DNA of 64,000 bases from Winogradskyella vidalii (GTDB taxonomy: Bacteria > Bacteroidota > Bacteroidia > Flavobacteriales > Flavobacteriaceae), in contig NZ_JABFDG010000003.1 of NCBI RefSeq assembly GCF_013403955.1, positions 248,001-312,000 on the forward strand, written 5' to 3'. Below the pieces are notes generated by a model, which worked only from the letters and a program-made list of their open reading frames with translations, was not told where the DNA came from and searched no databases. Every line of letters starts with the position of its first letter. The stretch's first letter is position 1. This document shows, piece after piece, positions 52,776 to 62,300 of this stretch. The position numbers and the translations under genes are program-made.

Positions 52776-52783
52776 CAAAGGTA
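52776..52783 (-). promoter_or_regulatory. Putative glycosyltransferase promoter TACCTTTG
   Basis: On the minus strand TACCTTTG matches TAnnTTTG about 45 nt before the ATG at 52733. Confidence 0.35.
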
Positions 52784-52834
52784 AACCTAAAATGTTTGCT
52801 TAATTTTACCGAATTATTAATAAATCATAAATTA

Positions 52835-53509
52835 GTGGGAAGTAAAAACAAACTTAAACGCTTTAGAGAAAACGAAACCTTTCATAATGTGTATCAGCCA
52901 ACACGAGAAGAATTGGTAGATGCGACTTATAAATTAAAAGGAAAATGGCAGTCAGAAGTTTTTAAAAACAACAACCCTTTGGTTTTAGAACTTGGCTGTG
53001 GTAAAGGAGAATATACTGTTGGTTTAGCGAAACGTTATCCTAACAAAAATTTTATAGGTATAGATATTAAAGGCGCACGTTTTTGGAGAGGTGCCAAAAC
53101 AGCTATCGAAGAAGATATTTCCAATGCGGCTTTTATTAGAACGCAAATTGAACTGGTTGAATATATTTTTGAAGAAAATGAAGTTGATGAAATTTGGATT
53201 ACTTTTCCTGATCCACAAATAAAATATCAGCGTACAAAACACCGAATGACTAATTTACAGTTTTTAGAGCGCTATAAAAAGGTTTTAAAGCCAGGTGGCT
53301 TAATGCATCTAAAAACGGATAGTGAATTCATGCATGGTTATACCTTAGGCTTGCTACATGGTGCCGGTTTAGAAGTGCTTTATGCCAATCATAATGTGTA
53401 TAAATTAGAAGGTAGTCCAGAAGACGTTACTGAAATTCAAACATTTTACGAAAATCAGTACTTAGAGAAAGACAAAGCAATTACGTATATTAGATTCAAA
53501 ATCAACTAA
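52835..53509 (+). CDS. trmB: tRNA (guanine-N7-)-methyltransferase
   Basis: The 224-residue Rossmann methyltransferase has the SAM motif LELGCGKGEYTV, the TrmB signature IWITFPDPQIKYQRTKHR and the later LKPGGLMHLKTDS. It makes m7G at position 46 of tRNAs. The frame can be read from TTG at 52796, but the GTG at 52835 gives the family N-terminus MGSKNKLKRF, so GTG is taken as the start. It is followed after 3 bp by a LysE-type gene. Confidence 0.94.
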   Translation: MGSKNKLKRFRENETFHNVYQPTREELVDATYKLKGKWQSEVFKNNNPLVLELGCGKGEYTVGLAKRYPNKNFIGIDIKGARFWRGAKTAIEEDISNAAFIRTQIELVEYIFEENEVDEIWITFPDPQIKYQRTKHRMTNLQFLERYKKVLKPGGLMHLKTDSEFMHGYTLGLLHGAGLEVLYANHNVYKLEGSPEDVTEIQTFYENQYLEKDKAITYIRFKIN

Positions 53510-53512
53510 AAT

Positions 53513-54142
53513 TTGAATATAACCGTTATTTTCTTTTTAGGGTTTATAGTAGCGCTTATTGGCGTTGTTCCGCCTGGGTTACTTAATATGACCGCTGCTA
53601 AAATAAGTCTTAAAGAAGGCGCAGCTCGTGGTATTATGTTTTCTACAGGTGTTTGTATTGTGGTGTTTATACAAACTTATCTAGCGGCTATCTTTGCAAG
53701 ATATTTGTCTAGTCACCCCGATATTGTAGCGATTTTAAAGCGTGTCGCATTCGTTATTTTTGTGCTTATTACCATCTATTTTTTAGTGTCATCATCTAAG
53801 GAAAAAGAGAAAAAAGTACAAGCAGAAATAAAAAGCAAGCACGGCAGATTATTGCATGGTATGTTATTATCTGCGCTAAATGTTTTTCCTATTCCTTATC
53901 AAGCCTATATGACCATTACCTTAGTGTCTTTTAGTTGGATGAGTTTTGAGAGATTGAGTATTATTACCTATGTTACAGGAGCAGCAACAGGAACTTTTGT
54001 AATGCTTTATTTTTATATTTTCTTTTTTGATAAGATTAAAGACCGAAAATTTACGTCCCAAAAAAGCATGAATTTAAGTATCGGTATTATTACAGGGTTT
54101 GTAGCTCTAATTACGTTAATCAATATATTAAGAGATTTATAA
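53513..54142 (+). CDS. LysE-family amino acid exporter-like membrane protein
   Basis: The 209-residue protein has about six membrane helices and the LysE-type N-terminal motif GVVPPGLLNMTAAKISLKEG, with a proline-containing first loop. The family exports amino acids or other small solutes. It starts with TTG, 3 bp after trmB, and ends directly before the ATL gene (no gap), so trmB, this gene and the ATL gene probably form an operon. The substrate is unknown. Confidence 0.88.
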   Translation: MNITVIFFLGFIVALIGVVPPGLLNMTAAKISLKEGAARGIMFSTGVCIVVFIQTYLAAIFARYLSSHPDIVAILKRVAFVIFVLITIYFLVSSSKEKEKKVQAEIKSKHGRLLHGMLLSALNVFPIPYQAYMTITLVSFSWMSFERLSIITYVTGAATGTFVMLYFYIFFFDKIKDRKFTSQKSMNLSIGIITGFVALITLINILRDL

Positions 54143-54475
54143 ATGAAACCTGAAACGCTTAGTTTTTTTGAAAAAGTGTATGATGTTGCCAAACAAATCC
54201 CTTATGGACGAGTAACGAGTTATGGTGCTATTGCTAAATATTTGGGTGCTGGCAAAAGCGCCAGGATTGTTGGTTACGCTATGAATGGCTCTCACGGAAA
54301 AGACGTACCTGCACACCGCGTTGTTAATAGAAAAGGGCTTTTAACAGGAAAACACCATTTTGAAGGTACTAATCTTATGCAACAACTTTTAGAAAATGAA
54401 GGCATAGAAGTAATCGATAATCAAATTCAGAATTTAGAGGTTGTGTATTGGGATCCTGCTAAGGAAATTCGATAG
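54143..54475 (+). CDS. Alkyltransferase-like protein (ATL), MGMT family without catalytic Cys
   Basis: The 110-residue protein has the MGMT DNA-binding fold: IPYGRVTSYGAIAKYLG (winged helix), SARIVGYAMNG and the active-site stretch VPAHRVVNRKG. The alkyl-accepting Cys of the PCHRV motif is replaced by Ala. ATL proteins bind O6-alkylguanine lesions without repairing them and hand them to nucleotide excision repair. It is co-directional and contiguous with the LysE-type gene. Loss of the Cys is seen directly. The ATL function follows from the family. Confidence 0.93.
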   Translation: MKPETLSFFEKVYDVAKQIPYGRVTSYGAIAKYLGAGKSARIVGYAMNGSHGKDVPAHRVVNRKGLLTGKHHFEGTNLMQQLLENEGIEVIDNQIQNLEVVYWDPAKEIR

Positions 54476-54598
54476 TAATTTAATGTAAAAGTGATGGGTT
54501 TACTATCCATTTCTATCCTTTTAAAAACACTATAATTAAGACTTATATACCAATTGCACAATTCAATTTATCTAGTTCTAATTCTAAACTTTTCTAAG

Positions 54599-54606
54599 TA
54601 TCTTTG
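54599..54606 (+). promoter_or_regulatory. Putative promoter TATCTTTG of the mrp operon
   Basis: Exact TAnnTTTG match about 75 nt before the mrp ATG, in the 206-bp gap after the ATL gene. Confidence 0.5.
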
Positions 54607-54681
54607 CATTTAGAATTAATCTTAATAAGAGGATGTTGAATCGATATTTTAGCCTCTATTATTCTCAAGTCTTTATTCAAT

Positions 54682-55821
54682 ATGAAATTAAACAAACAAG
54701 ATATATTAAACGCACTAAAAACGATAACAGCACCTGGTGAAGGTGAAAATATGGTGGATAGTGGCGCCGTTACTAATGTGGTTACTTTTGCAGATGAGGT
54801 TATTGTAGATATTACTATAAAAAACCCAACACTGCAGGCACGTAAAAAAACAGAAGTAGAAATTTTACAAGCCATTCATAAAAATGTTTATGAAAAAGCA
54901 AAAATAAAAGTCAATGTCAAAGTTGATGCACCTGCAGCAGCGCCAAAAAACGAAATTAAAGGTAAAGCAATCCCTGGGATTCAAAATATTGTAGCAGTAG
55001 CTTCGGGAAAAGGTGGCGTTGGTAAATCTACAGTGACTGCAAATTTGGCGGTAACCTTATCTAAAATGGGCTTTAAAGTTGGCGTCTTAGATGCTGACAT
55101 TTATGGACCGTCTATTCCCATCATGTTCGATGTGGCTAATGAACGCCCATTATCGGTAACCATAGAAGGGAAATCTAAAATGAAACCTGTTGAAAATTAT
55201 GGTGTTAAAGTATTGTCTATAGGTTTCTTCACAAAACCTGATCAAGCGGTTATTTGGAGAGGACCAATGGCGTCTAAAGCTTTAAACCAAATGATTTTTG
55301 ATGCCGCTTGGGGAGAATTAGACTTTTTGTTACTCGATTTACCTCCCGGAACAGGTGATATTCACTTAAGTATTATGCAGGCATTGCCTATTACAGGTGC
55401 TGTAGTGGTTAGTACACCTCAAAATGTAGCTTTAGCAGATGCTAAAAAAGGGGTGGCAATGTTTCAACAAGATAGTATTAATGTGCCTGTTTTAGGAATT
55501 ATTGAAAACATGGCTTATTTTACACCTGCAGAACTTCCTGAAAATAAATATTATATATTTGGAAACCAGGGTGCTAAGCATTTAGCAGAAGATTTAAAAG
55601 TGCCGTTTCTAGGTGAAGTGCCCTTAGTGCAAAGCATTAGAGAGGCAGGCGATTTAGGAAGACCAGCTGCTATGCAAACAGGAACTCCTACTGAAGGTGC
55701 TTTTGAAGCCATTACAAGAGAAGTGGTGCAACAAGTGGTGGATAGAAATGAGGCCTTACCAGCAACAGAGGCAATAAAAATTACAACAATGGCAGGTTGT
55801 TCTGCTACAAATAAAAAGTAA
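54682..55821 (+). CDS. Mrp/ApbC-family P-loop ATPase (Fe-S cluster carrier)
   Basis: The 379-residue protein has an N-terminal DUF59/MIP18-like domain (about 1-85). A deviant Walker A GKGGVGKST (109-117), VGVLDADIYGPS and LLLDLPPGTGD complete the Mrp ATPase core. It would deliver Fe-S clusters to apoproteins. The usual CxxC that bridges the cluster, expected after ENMAYFT, is absent: the sequence is ENMAYFTPAELPENKYYIFG. A lone Cys sits near the C-terminus (MAGCSATNKK). The stop is 1 bp before the NifU-type gene. Confidence 0.95.
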   Translation: MKLNKQDILNALKTITAPGEGENMVDSGAVTNVVTFADEVIVDITIKNPTLQARKKTEVEILQAIHKNVYEKAKIKVNVKVDAPAAAPKNEIKGKAIPGIQNIVAVASGKGGVGKSTVTANLAVTLSKMGFKVGVLDADIYGPSIPIMFDVANERPLSVTIEGKSKMKPVENYGVKVLSIGFFTKPDQAVIWRGPMASKALNQMIFDAAWGELDFLLLDLPPGTGDIHLSIMQALPITGAVVVSTPQNVALADAKKGVAMFQQDSINVPVLGIIENMAYFTPAELPENKYYIFGNQGAKHLAEDLKVPFLGEVPLVQSIREAGDLGRPAAMQTGTPTEGAFEAITREVVQQVVDRNEALPATEAIKITTMAGCSATNKK

Positions 55822-55822
55822 A

Positions 55823-56071
55823 ATGAATCCAGAAGAACTTAGATTGAATGTTGAAAAGGCATTAGACGAAATCCGACCATTTCTACAAAGTGATGGTGGT
55901 GATATTGACTTATTATCTATTGATGATGGTAAATTGGTGAGAGTTCAACTGGTTGGTGCCTGTACCTCATGTAGTGTCAATCAAATGACGTTAAAATCGG
56001 GTGTAGAGATGACCATCAAAAAATATGCACCACAAATTGAAAAAGTTATTAATATTGAAAAGGTAATGTGA
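55823..56071 (+). CDS. NifU C-terminal domain (Nfu-type) Fe-S scaffold
   Basis: The 82-residue protein is a stand-alone Nfu domain with the cluster-binding Cys47 and Cys50 in GACTSCSVNQMTLKSGVE. It could hold a 4Fe-4S cluster between two subunits and pass it to targets. It is co-transcribed with the Mrp ATPase immediately upstream, and may supply the Cys ligands that this Mrp lacks (inference). Confidence 0.95.
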   Translation: MNPEELRLNVEKALDEIRPFLQSDGGDIDLLSIDDGKLVRVQLVGACTSCSVNQMTLKSGVEMTIKKYAPQIEKVINIEKVM

Positions 56072-56226
56072 TATTTATCACATTCTGATTGAAATGACAT
56101 TAGTAGTTTTGTTCCCATAATTAAAATATTGATTGAAATAACCTTATAGGTTTTAATAAAAATTGAAGCAGTAACCCTAGATTTATGCTTTACTAAATTG
56201 AAATTCCCATTTCCTTGGGCATTATT

Positions 56227-57282
56227 ATGATTACAACAGACATCCTTATAATTGGCGCAGGTCCAACCGGACTTTTTACTGTTTTTGAAGCAGGACTTTT
56301 AAAACTAAAATGCCATTTAATAGACGCACTTCCACAAGCAGGTGGACAATGCACAGAGCTTTATCCTAAAAAACCGATTTATGATATTCCTGCTTATCCA
56401 GAAATTTTAGCAGGCGATTTAACGCATAAATTAATGGAGCAATGCAAGCAGTTTGAACCTGGTTTTACTTTGGGAGAACGTGCTGAAACCATAGATAAAC
56501 AAGAGGACGGCAGTTTTATAGTTACTACAAACAAAGGCATCAAACATCAGGCTCCGGTTGTGGCAATTGCTGGTGGATTAGGAAGTTTTGAACCGCGTAA
56601 ACCATTATTAGACAATATCGGTGATTTTGAAGATAAAGGCGTGGAGTACATGATTAAAGAACCTGAAATGTATCGCAATAAAAATGTAGTCATTGCAGGA
56701 GGAGGAGATTCAGCCTTAGATTGGAGTATCTTTTTAAGTGATATTGCTGCTAGCGTCACTTTAATTCATAGACGAAACGAATTTAGAGGGCATTTAGATT
56801 CTGTTGAAAAAGTACAAGAGTTAAAAAACCTTGGAAAGATAAACTTAATTACGCCAGCAGAAATTACCGCTATAAATGGAAACGATAAAGTTGAAAGTGT
56901 TGAAGTCACTAAAAAAGATGAAGCGCCATTTGTATTAGAAACCGACCACTTTATTCCGTTATTTGGCTTGTCACCAAAACTTGGTCCAATAGCGAATTGG
57001 GGGCTTGAAATTGAGAAAAATGCTATTAAGGTAGATAATTCATTAGATTACCAAACTAATATTCCTGGGATTTTTGCTATTGGAGATGTGAATACTTATC
57101 CAGGAAAATTAAAATTAATCCTTTGCGGTTTTCACGAAGCAACATTAATGTGTCAATCCGCCTATAAAATTATTAATCCAGGAAAACGTTATGTTTTAAA
57201 ATATACAACCGTTGCTGGTGTTAATGGATTTGATGGCTCTAGAAAAGAAGCACCAAAAGCTGTTGTAAAAGCTTTTGATTAG
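56227..57282 (+). CDS. Ferredoxin-NADP reductase, thioredoxin-reductase-like type
   Basis: From the ATG at 56227 the 351-residue flavoenzyme begins MITTDILIIGAGPTG (FAD motif). An NAD(P)-binding VVIAGGGDSALDWSIFL lies in mid-protein and GIFAIGDVNTYPGKLKLI near the C-terminus. The CxxC of thioredoxin reductase is missing, as in TrxR-like FNRs. It passes electrons between NADPH and ferredoxin, and a 2Fe-2S ferredoxin gene follows. The frame opens at 56215, but the four extra residues lie in a short palindromic repeat. Confidence 0.92.
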   Translation: MITTDILIIGAGPTGLFTVFEAGLLKLKCHLIDALPQAGGQCTELYPKKPIYDIPAYPEILAGDLTHKLMEQCKQFEPGFTLGERAETIDKQEDGSFIVTTNKGIKHQAPVVAIAGGLGSFEPRKPLLDNIGDFEDKGVEYMIKEPEMYRNKNVVIAGGGDSALDWSIFLSDIAASVTLIHRRNEFRGHLDSVEKVQELKNLGKINLITPAEITAINGNDKVESVEVTKKDEAPFVLETDHFIPLFGLSPKLGPIANWGLEIEKNAIKVDNSLDYQTNIPGIFAIGDVNTYPGKLKLILCGFHEATLMCQSAYKIINPGKRYVLKYTTVAGVNGFDGSRKEAPKAVVKAFD

Positions 57283-57458
57283 ATTCTAGTTTCCGTTCAT
57301 AGTGTTGTATTTACTCAAAATAAAAAAACAGGACTTAGAGGTTTTAAAATTTGTGAGATCTCAATTAATAACTAATTTTACTCTGAGAATCTCAGTGTAA
57401 GCTCTGTGAGTCTCTGTGATATAATAAAATAAACTTCGCATTTTTGTAGAAACTAATC

Positions 57459-57791
57459 ATGGAACAAGACATAAACATAACAATAATAGATCGCGAAGGT
57501 GTAAAACATCCAATTGAAGCACCTACAGATATGGCGATGAACTTAATGGAAGTAGTTCGCTCATACGAATTGGCTCCAGAAGGTACTATCGGCGTATGTG
57601 GTGGTATGGCGATGTGTGCCTCTTGTCAATGCTATGTGTTAAGTGACACCGAACTACCCGAAATGCAAGATGATGAAGAAGCGATGCTTTCTGAGGCTTT
57701 CTATGTAAAAGATAATTCGCGTTTAGGTTGTCAAATTCAAATGACACCAGAAATGGAAGGTTTAGAAGTAGAATTGGCTCCTGAGTCGTAA
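57459..57791 (+). CDS. 2Fe-2S ferredoxin, adrenodoxin/Isc type
   Basis: The 110-residue ferredoxin has cluster ligands Cys47, Cys53, Cys56 and Cys91 in the C-x5-C-x2-C...C arrangement of adrenodoxin-type proteins (VCGGMAMCASCQC). An extra Cys58 follows the third ligand. Placed behind the FNR, it probably accepts or gives electrons to it and may support the Fe-S assembly proteins encoded just upstream. The strongly acidic composition is normal for the family. Confidence 0.95.
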   Translation: MEQDINITIIDREGVKHPIEAPTDMAMNLMEVVRSYELAPEGTIGVCGGMAMCASCQCYVLSDTELPEMQDDEEAMLSEAFYVKDNSRLGCQIQMTPEMEGLEVELAPES

Positions 57792-57794
57792 CAA

Positions 57795-57812
57795 ATTCCT
57801 GCGAAGGCGGGA
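57795..57812. repeat. Imperfect short palindrome ATTCCTGCGAAGGCGGGAGT
   Basis: Diverged copy of the palindrome at 35849 and 36092, directly after the ferredoxin stop codon. Confidence 0.6.
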
Positions 57813-57848
57813 GTCTAATCGTCAATTTGGAATTTAGGAGTTTAATAT

Positions 57849-58340
57849 TTATTCATTTTTAAAATTTGAAGCTTCAATAAAATCCAAAGCACTTTTAAAT
57901 CGATTGGCTTTATGAAGTAGGTCGCCTTTACTATTTACTACTAAATACGTAGGGAAGAACTGTATTTCTAAATCTTTATAGAGTGATTTATCAGTGCCAA
58001 ATTGGTTGTAATTCGTCCAGTTATAATCATGTGTTTCTAAATAGGCTGCCCATTTGCTTTTGCTTCGATCGATGGATATTCCAATGATTTCAATATTTTG
58101 CTTTTTAGCGTAGTCGCTATACTTAGCGATGACTAGATGGTCTTTTATGCAAGGTGCACATTCTAGATACCAAAAGTCTAAGATGTAAATTTTGTCATCT
58201 TCTAGGGTTATTGAGGTTTGTTCACCAGTAATCGTATTAAAGGTGTACTCTGAAAAGTTTATCGTTGATTTGGATTGCATGTCAGATGTCATGTTCATAA
58301 AACACATTAGAACAACAAGTAAGATGTTATTATAGCTCAT
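57849..58340 (-). CDS. TlpA/ResA-like thioredoxin-fold protein
   Basis: The 163-residue protein has a hydrophobic N-terminus (about 5-20, probable export signal) and a thioredoxin fold with the redox pair Cys61 and Cys64 in LECAPCIKDH. Later come GISIDRSKSKWAAYL and FFPTYLVVNSKGD with the cis-proline. It probably reduces disulfides or cytochrome c apoproteins in the periplasm. It lies 42 bp downstream of the phosphoesterase gene on the same strand. Confidence 0.9.
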   Translation of the reverse strand: MSYNNILLVVLMCFMNMTSDMQSKSTINFSEYTFNTITGEQTSITLEDDKIYILDFWYLECAPCIKDHLVIAKYSDYAKKQNIEIIGISIDRSKSKWAAYLETHDYNWTNYNQFGTDKSLYKDLEIQFFPTYLVVNSKGDLLHKANRFKSALDFIEASNFKNE

Positions 58341-58382
58341 AAGATTTTTTTATTTTTTTAATTACTGTTTTTCTTAAAGAGA

Positions 58383-59279
58383 TTACTCCGTTTTATAATC
58401 GGCTAACTTTGTTGGTCCTTCTAACAAAAACCGATCAATCTTTAAATTACCATCTTCAGACGTTATTATTTGCCATTTTATTAGCGAAATGGCTCCATTC
58501 TCAATTTCAAGACCAGTAATACTTCTTGGGTGAACACAACTTCCATCATTAAAATAAGCAATATCTCCAGGTTCTGGAAAGCGAGGTCGATGTGTATGGC
58601 CAACAATGGTGATTAAATTGTTGTTTTCAATAATCCAGCGTTTGGTTCTTTTTTCTATTTTAATGAGTTCTGTATAGTTTTTAGCAGGTGTTGTTGGGTC
58701 CGCGATTCCCATCACATTTAACGGTTTCCAAAGGATACGAACTAAAAAACGACTCCATTTCCAACAGTTGTAGTTCCACCAATCCGCTTGATGACCATGA
58801 GTTAGAAATAATTCTTGATTGGTTTCTGAATGTTCTAAAACAATCCCTTCATGATATTTAATATCACAAAATAAATCCTCATCATTACCTGTTTTTGGGT
58901 CAAAAAAGGAATATAAGTGTTTTTCAACATACTTTGGATCGCGATACACCATATCATGATTACCCCAAATCATGTGTAGACGCTCTTCATCATGAAATTG
59001 CTTCATTAGCATATAGACATTCTTATGCGCACTAAATATGGATTCAAAAGATAAATTTTCCCAAAGCTCATCACCATCACCAAGCTCACAATAGCTAAAA
59101 CCTTCAAGATAATAATGTCTTAAAGCATGATAATAAATGTTACGATTATTGGCAAAATCATCTGCAAAACTATTATCACCCCGATGGCAATCGCTAAATA
59201 ATATAATTTTAGAAGCGTTGTTAAACTTAAGGCGTTTAGCATGTTTATAAGCGTGATCTAATCTAGAGTTGGTAGACAT
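58383..59279 (-). CDS. LpxH-like metallophosphoesterase
   Basis: The 298-residue calcineurin-type phosphoesterase has all metal-binding blocks in order: SDCHRGD (Asp30, His32), LGDGDELWE, IWGNHDMVYRD, LTHGHQADWW and IVGHTHRPRF. The nearest known group is UDP-2,3-diacylglucosamine pyrophosphatases, but it is longer than LpxH and another phosphoester substrate is possible. No other lipid A gene is nearby. It is upstream of the TlpA-like gene. Confidence 0.88.
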   Translation of the reverse strand: MSTNSRLDHAYKHAKRLKFNNASKIILFSDCHRGDNSFADDFANNRNIYYHALRHYYLEGFSYCELGDGDELWENLSFESIFSAHKNVYMLMKQFHDEERLHMIWGNHDMVYRDPKYVEKHLYSFFDPKTGNDEDLFCDIKYHEGIVLEHSETNQELFLTHGHQADWWNYNCWKWSRFLVRILWKPLNVMGIADPTTPAKNYTELIKIEKRTKRWIIENNNLITIVGHTHRPRFPEPGDIAYFNDGSCVHPRSITGLEIENGAISLIKWQIITSEDGNLKIDRFLLEGPTKLADYKTE

Positions 59280-59312
59280 TTGTTTGTTTTATACAGACAC
59301 CTAAATTAAACA

Positions 59313-59341
59313 AAAAATGCCTCTCAAAAAGAGAAGCATTT
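59313..59341 (-). terminator. Terminator of the 1149-residue protein gene
   Basis: On the minus strand AATGCTTCTC/GAGAGGCATT forms a stem followed by TTTTTTG, 20 bp beyond the stop at 59363. Confidence 0.88.
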
Positions 59342-59362
59342 TTATTTAAATTAACCTTTAGT

Positions 59363-62300
59363 TTATTTCTTATACAACGGGTCTACACCAATAGTGCCAA
59401 CCAATCGGTCAATATAATCTGAAGATTTTACGGTCTCACATAATTTATTAGTCGCATGTAAACGAGAATTTAACTCCATTTCATCAACTAAAAGTTCATT
59501 TTTAGAATCTTTAATAAAGGCTTCTAGATAACTAATTTGAGATTTATAATAAGCAATATCTTTTTGCTGTTTTAAAACTAATCGTTCTTTGTACCAATCT
59601 GAGTTTACAACATAACTTCGGTCAAAATATTGTCTTAATTCTGGGTCGCTAATATCTTTGCCTTCATAATGACCATAAGCCATAATGTTTAACAGAATCT
59701 TTAACGGTGGGATAGCCGCTTCAATGCTGCCATCTTCAAAATAGTTTAAGGCTACTTTTTGCTGTGCTTCAACAATATTGTTAATTCCATCGACGTAATC
59801 TTCTAAATTCTGTAATTCAGGCTTTAGCATACGCTCATTAAATACAGCTGTAGGTTCATCAAATAGGCGATTTAAACACAGTAAAGAAAATCTTTTCGTA
59901 ATTCTATAACCTAAACGACTCGCTAATACTTTTTTACCATTATGTTCAAAATCTTCAAGTTTTTCTAAAGATCTATTAGCAATTAAATTTTGAGGATCTC
60001 GATCTTCAGGAGCCATTCTTGCCCAAATCTCTGGGATTAGGAGACTAACATCATGATCTATTTTGTTCTCTGCACCAACGTAACCAGCTGCTGTACTAAA
60101 GCCGTTAGATTCTGTTAGGATATGTGATAATAAAGCATTGTTTAAATCGGTTGTAGGTGTCAACATATTAAACGGTGCTTTGGTTAGAGCCCCTTCAGTA
60201 CCTGCTCCTGTAGTCGATGGCGATTTTCCTGTAAGACTACAAATAAAGTCCATAAATAACTCAGGCGTTTCTTGATAGTGAATTGGGTTATAAACCGCTA
60301 AAGGTCTAATACCAGCTTCGCGATCTGCTGGGTTATTTCTTCGGCCTGTTAAAACGGCATTGACCACATGAATAACGGGGTCCTCAGGCTTAATTCTTCT
60401 ACACAAACGCACACCTATATCTGAAATATATGTTGCTTCAGATTCGTCATAGAATACATTAGGTTCTAAATAACGCGGGTTTTTTGTTGGTTCGCCATCT
60501 ACAATTCTTGGATGAGATGGTAAAACAAACTGAATGTCATCATCATTAGAGTCAATAATTTCTTTGATAAAATCTTTGACCGGTTGTGTGTATTTATCGT
60601 AATTAATGGTGTCTTCATAAATCGCAATAGCATCTGCTTTAGTTAGCATTTCGTAATTGGTTAAGAATCTACCATCTGAAATGATATCTAATTCGGCTAG
60701 TTTATCATAGCCTCTAACAATAGCCTCGTCGGGTCTTTGAAATAAATGTGCTTCACAGTTGGTTAGCACTTTGACACTTTTATTAGGGTATTCTGGGTTT
60801 AAATTTTTAAAGCGTTCATTTGGAAGTGTAATCGATGCTGTAATATCATCTTCCGTTTGAATTTTCTCGCAGGCAGAGAAATCGGAACGTAATTTATTCA
60901 ACATCCAATTCCCTTTTTGGTTAAAGCCAATTCTTACATAACTACCAACTACTGGTGTATGGTTATAATTTAAGGATGTTCCTTTAACACCGTTGATGAA
61001 TTCTACAGACATCATGTCTTTCCAGTTAAGGTTAGCACCATGTGCTTGTCTGAATAAACGTTTTACAAACAATACTAAAGAACGAATATGAACCGGAATA
61101 TTTTTTAGAAATTCATTGAATTCATCTGAATTTTCTTCGTTAGGTGTTAATAGTTTTACGGCAGAACCTAAGGTTCTTTTTTCACTTAAAAACGATCTTG
61201 ATTTTGGTCTGTTAGGATCTTTAACTTTCCATCGTGTAGAATAATTAAATTCAATAATCTCGTCTGCTTTCTTAAAATCCTCATCGATATTATGAATGTT
61301 AAATGCATTATAGGTTATGGCATTTTGCATCGATTTTGAAATCTCTGATTTACCACCACCAGAAACCGTACATGGTTTATGACAAAATACGCCTTCAGGA
61401 TAAGTTTCTATCATACGCCACAAATCAATAGAATTGTGTTTTTCTAATTTCAACTTATTTCCTGAGGGGTGGATATAGGTTTTAAAAGGTGATAAGGTAA
61501 GTTTTTGTTCTTTGCCTTTATGATTCCAGGTAATACTATTAGTTGCAGTATTGAAATAGGAAGATTCTGGAACGTAAATGATATTTGGATAATTTTTATC
61601 TATTGCATAATTTTCGGGCTTCACCTCAATGCGATCAGCTATTAAGGTTTTAATATCATCAAATGTATGGTCTAAGCCGTAGTATTTAGAGTAATCATTA
61701 CAATCTACAGTTTCACCCATTACACGCCTAGCATAAGCAATAGCGCCTCCTGCATGTTCTTCTTCAGCTAGACCAAAAAGGTTAGCAGAGTAACTAATTT
61801 GTGTTTTTATTTCTTTTTTAGAATAACCATAGTAGTTGTCAGCAATTAAAGTAATAACCACACCTCTTTCATCTCTACAGGTAATTTTAAAGGCACTACC
61901 ATTATTGTAAAGCTCGTTTTCATTAGTCCAACACATGCCATCTTTTTTCTGGCGTTCTGTAGCATCGTTATAATGCGGAAGTCCTACATCTTTTTTCTTT
62001 AGTGTCAATAATTGTGGTGCTAAAACGATACAACCTGTATGGCCTGTCCAATGTTCTGGGTCTAACGCAGCATCATTATGTGCTAAATTAGGATCGCCAG
62101 CATTGCCAAAAATAGATTCTACAAAATCTAAATTACTGACTAAATTACCAGGCGCAAAAAAACGAACCTCTAAGGATTTTTGAGAAAGAATCCCTTTTAC
62201 TTCCGGGCAAACTACAGGTCGCAATAACATAGAAACCATCGTTTTTGCTTTGTCCTCTTGATTGGATGTAAAAGGTAGTATTTTTAAGTCATCTGAAGGA

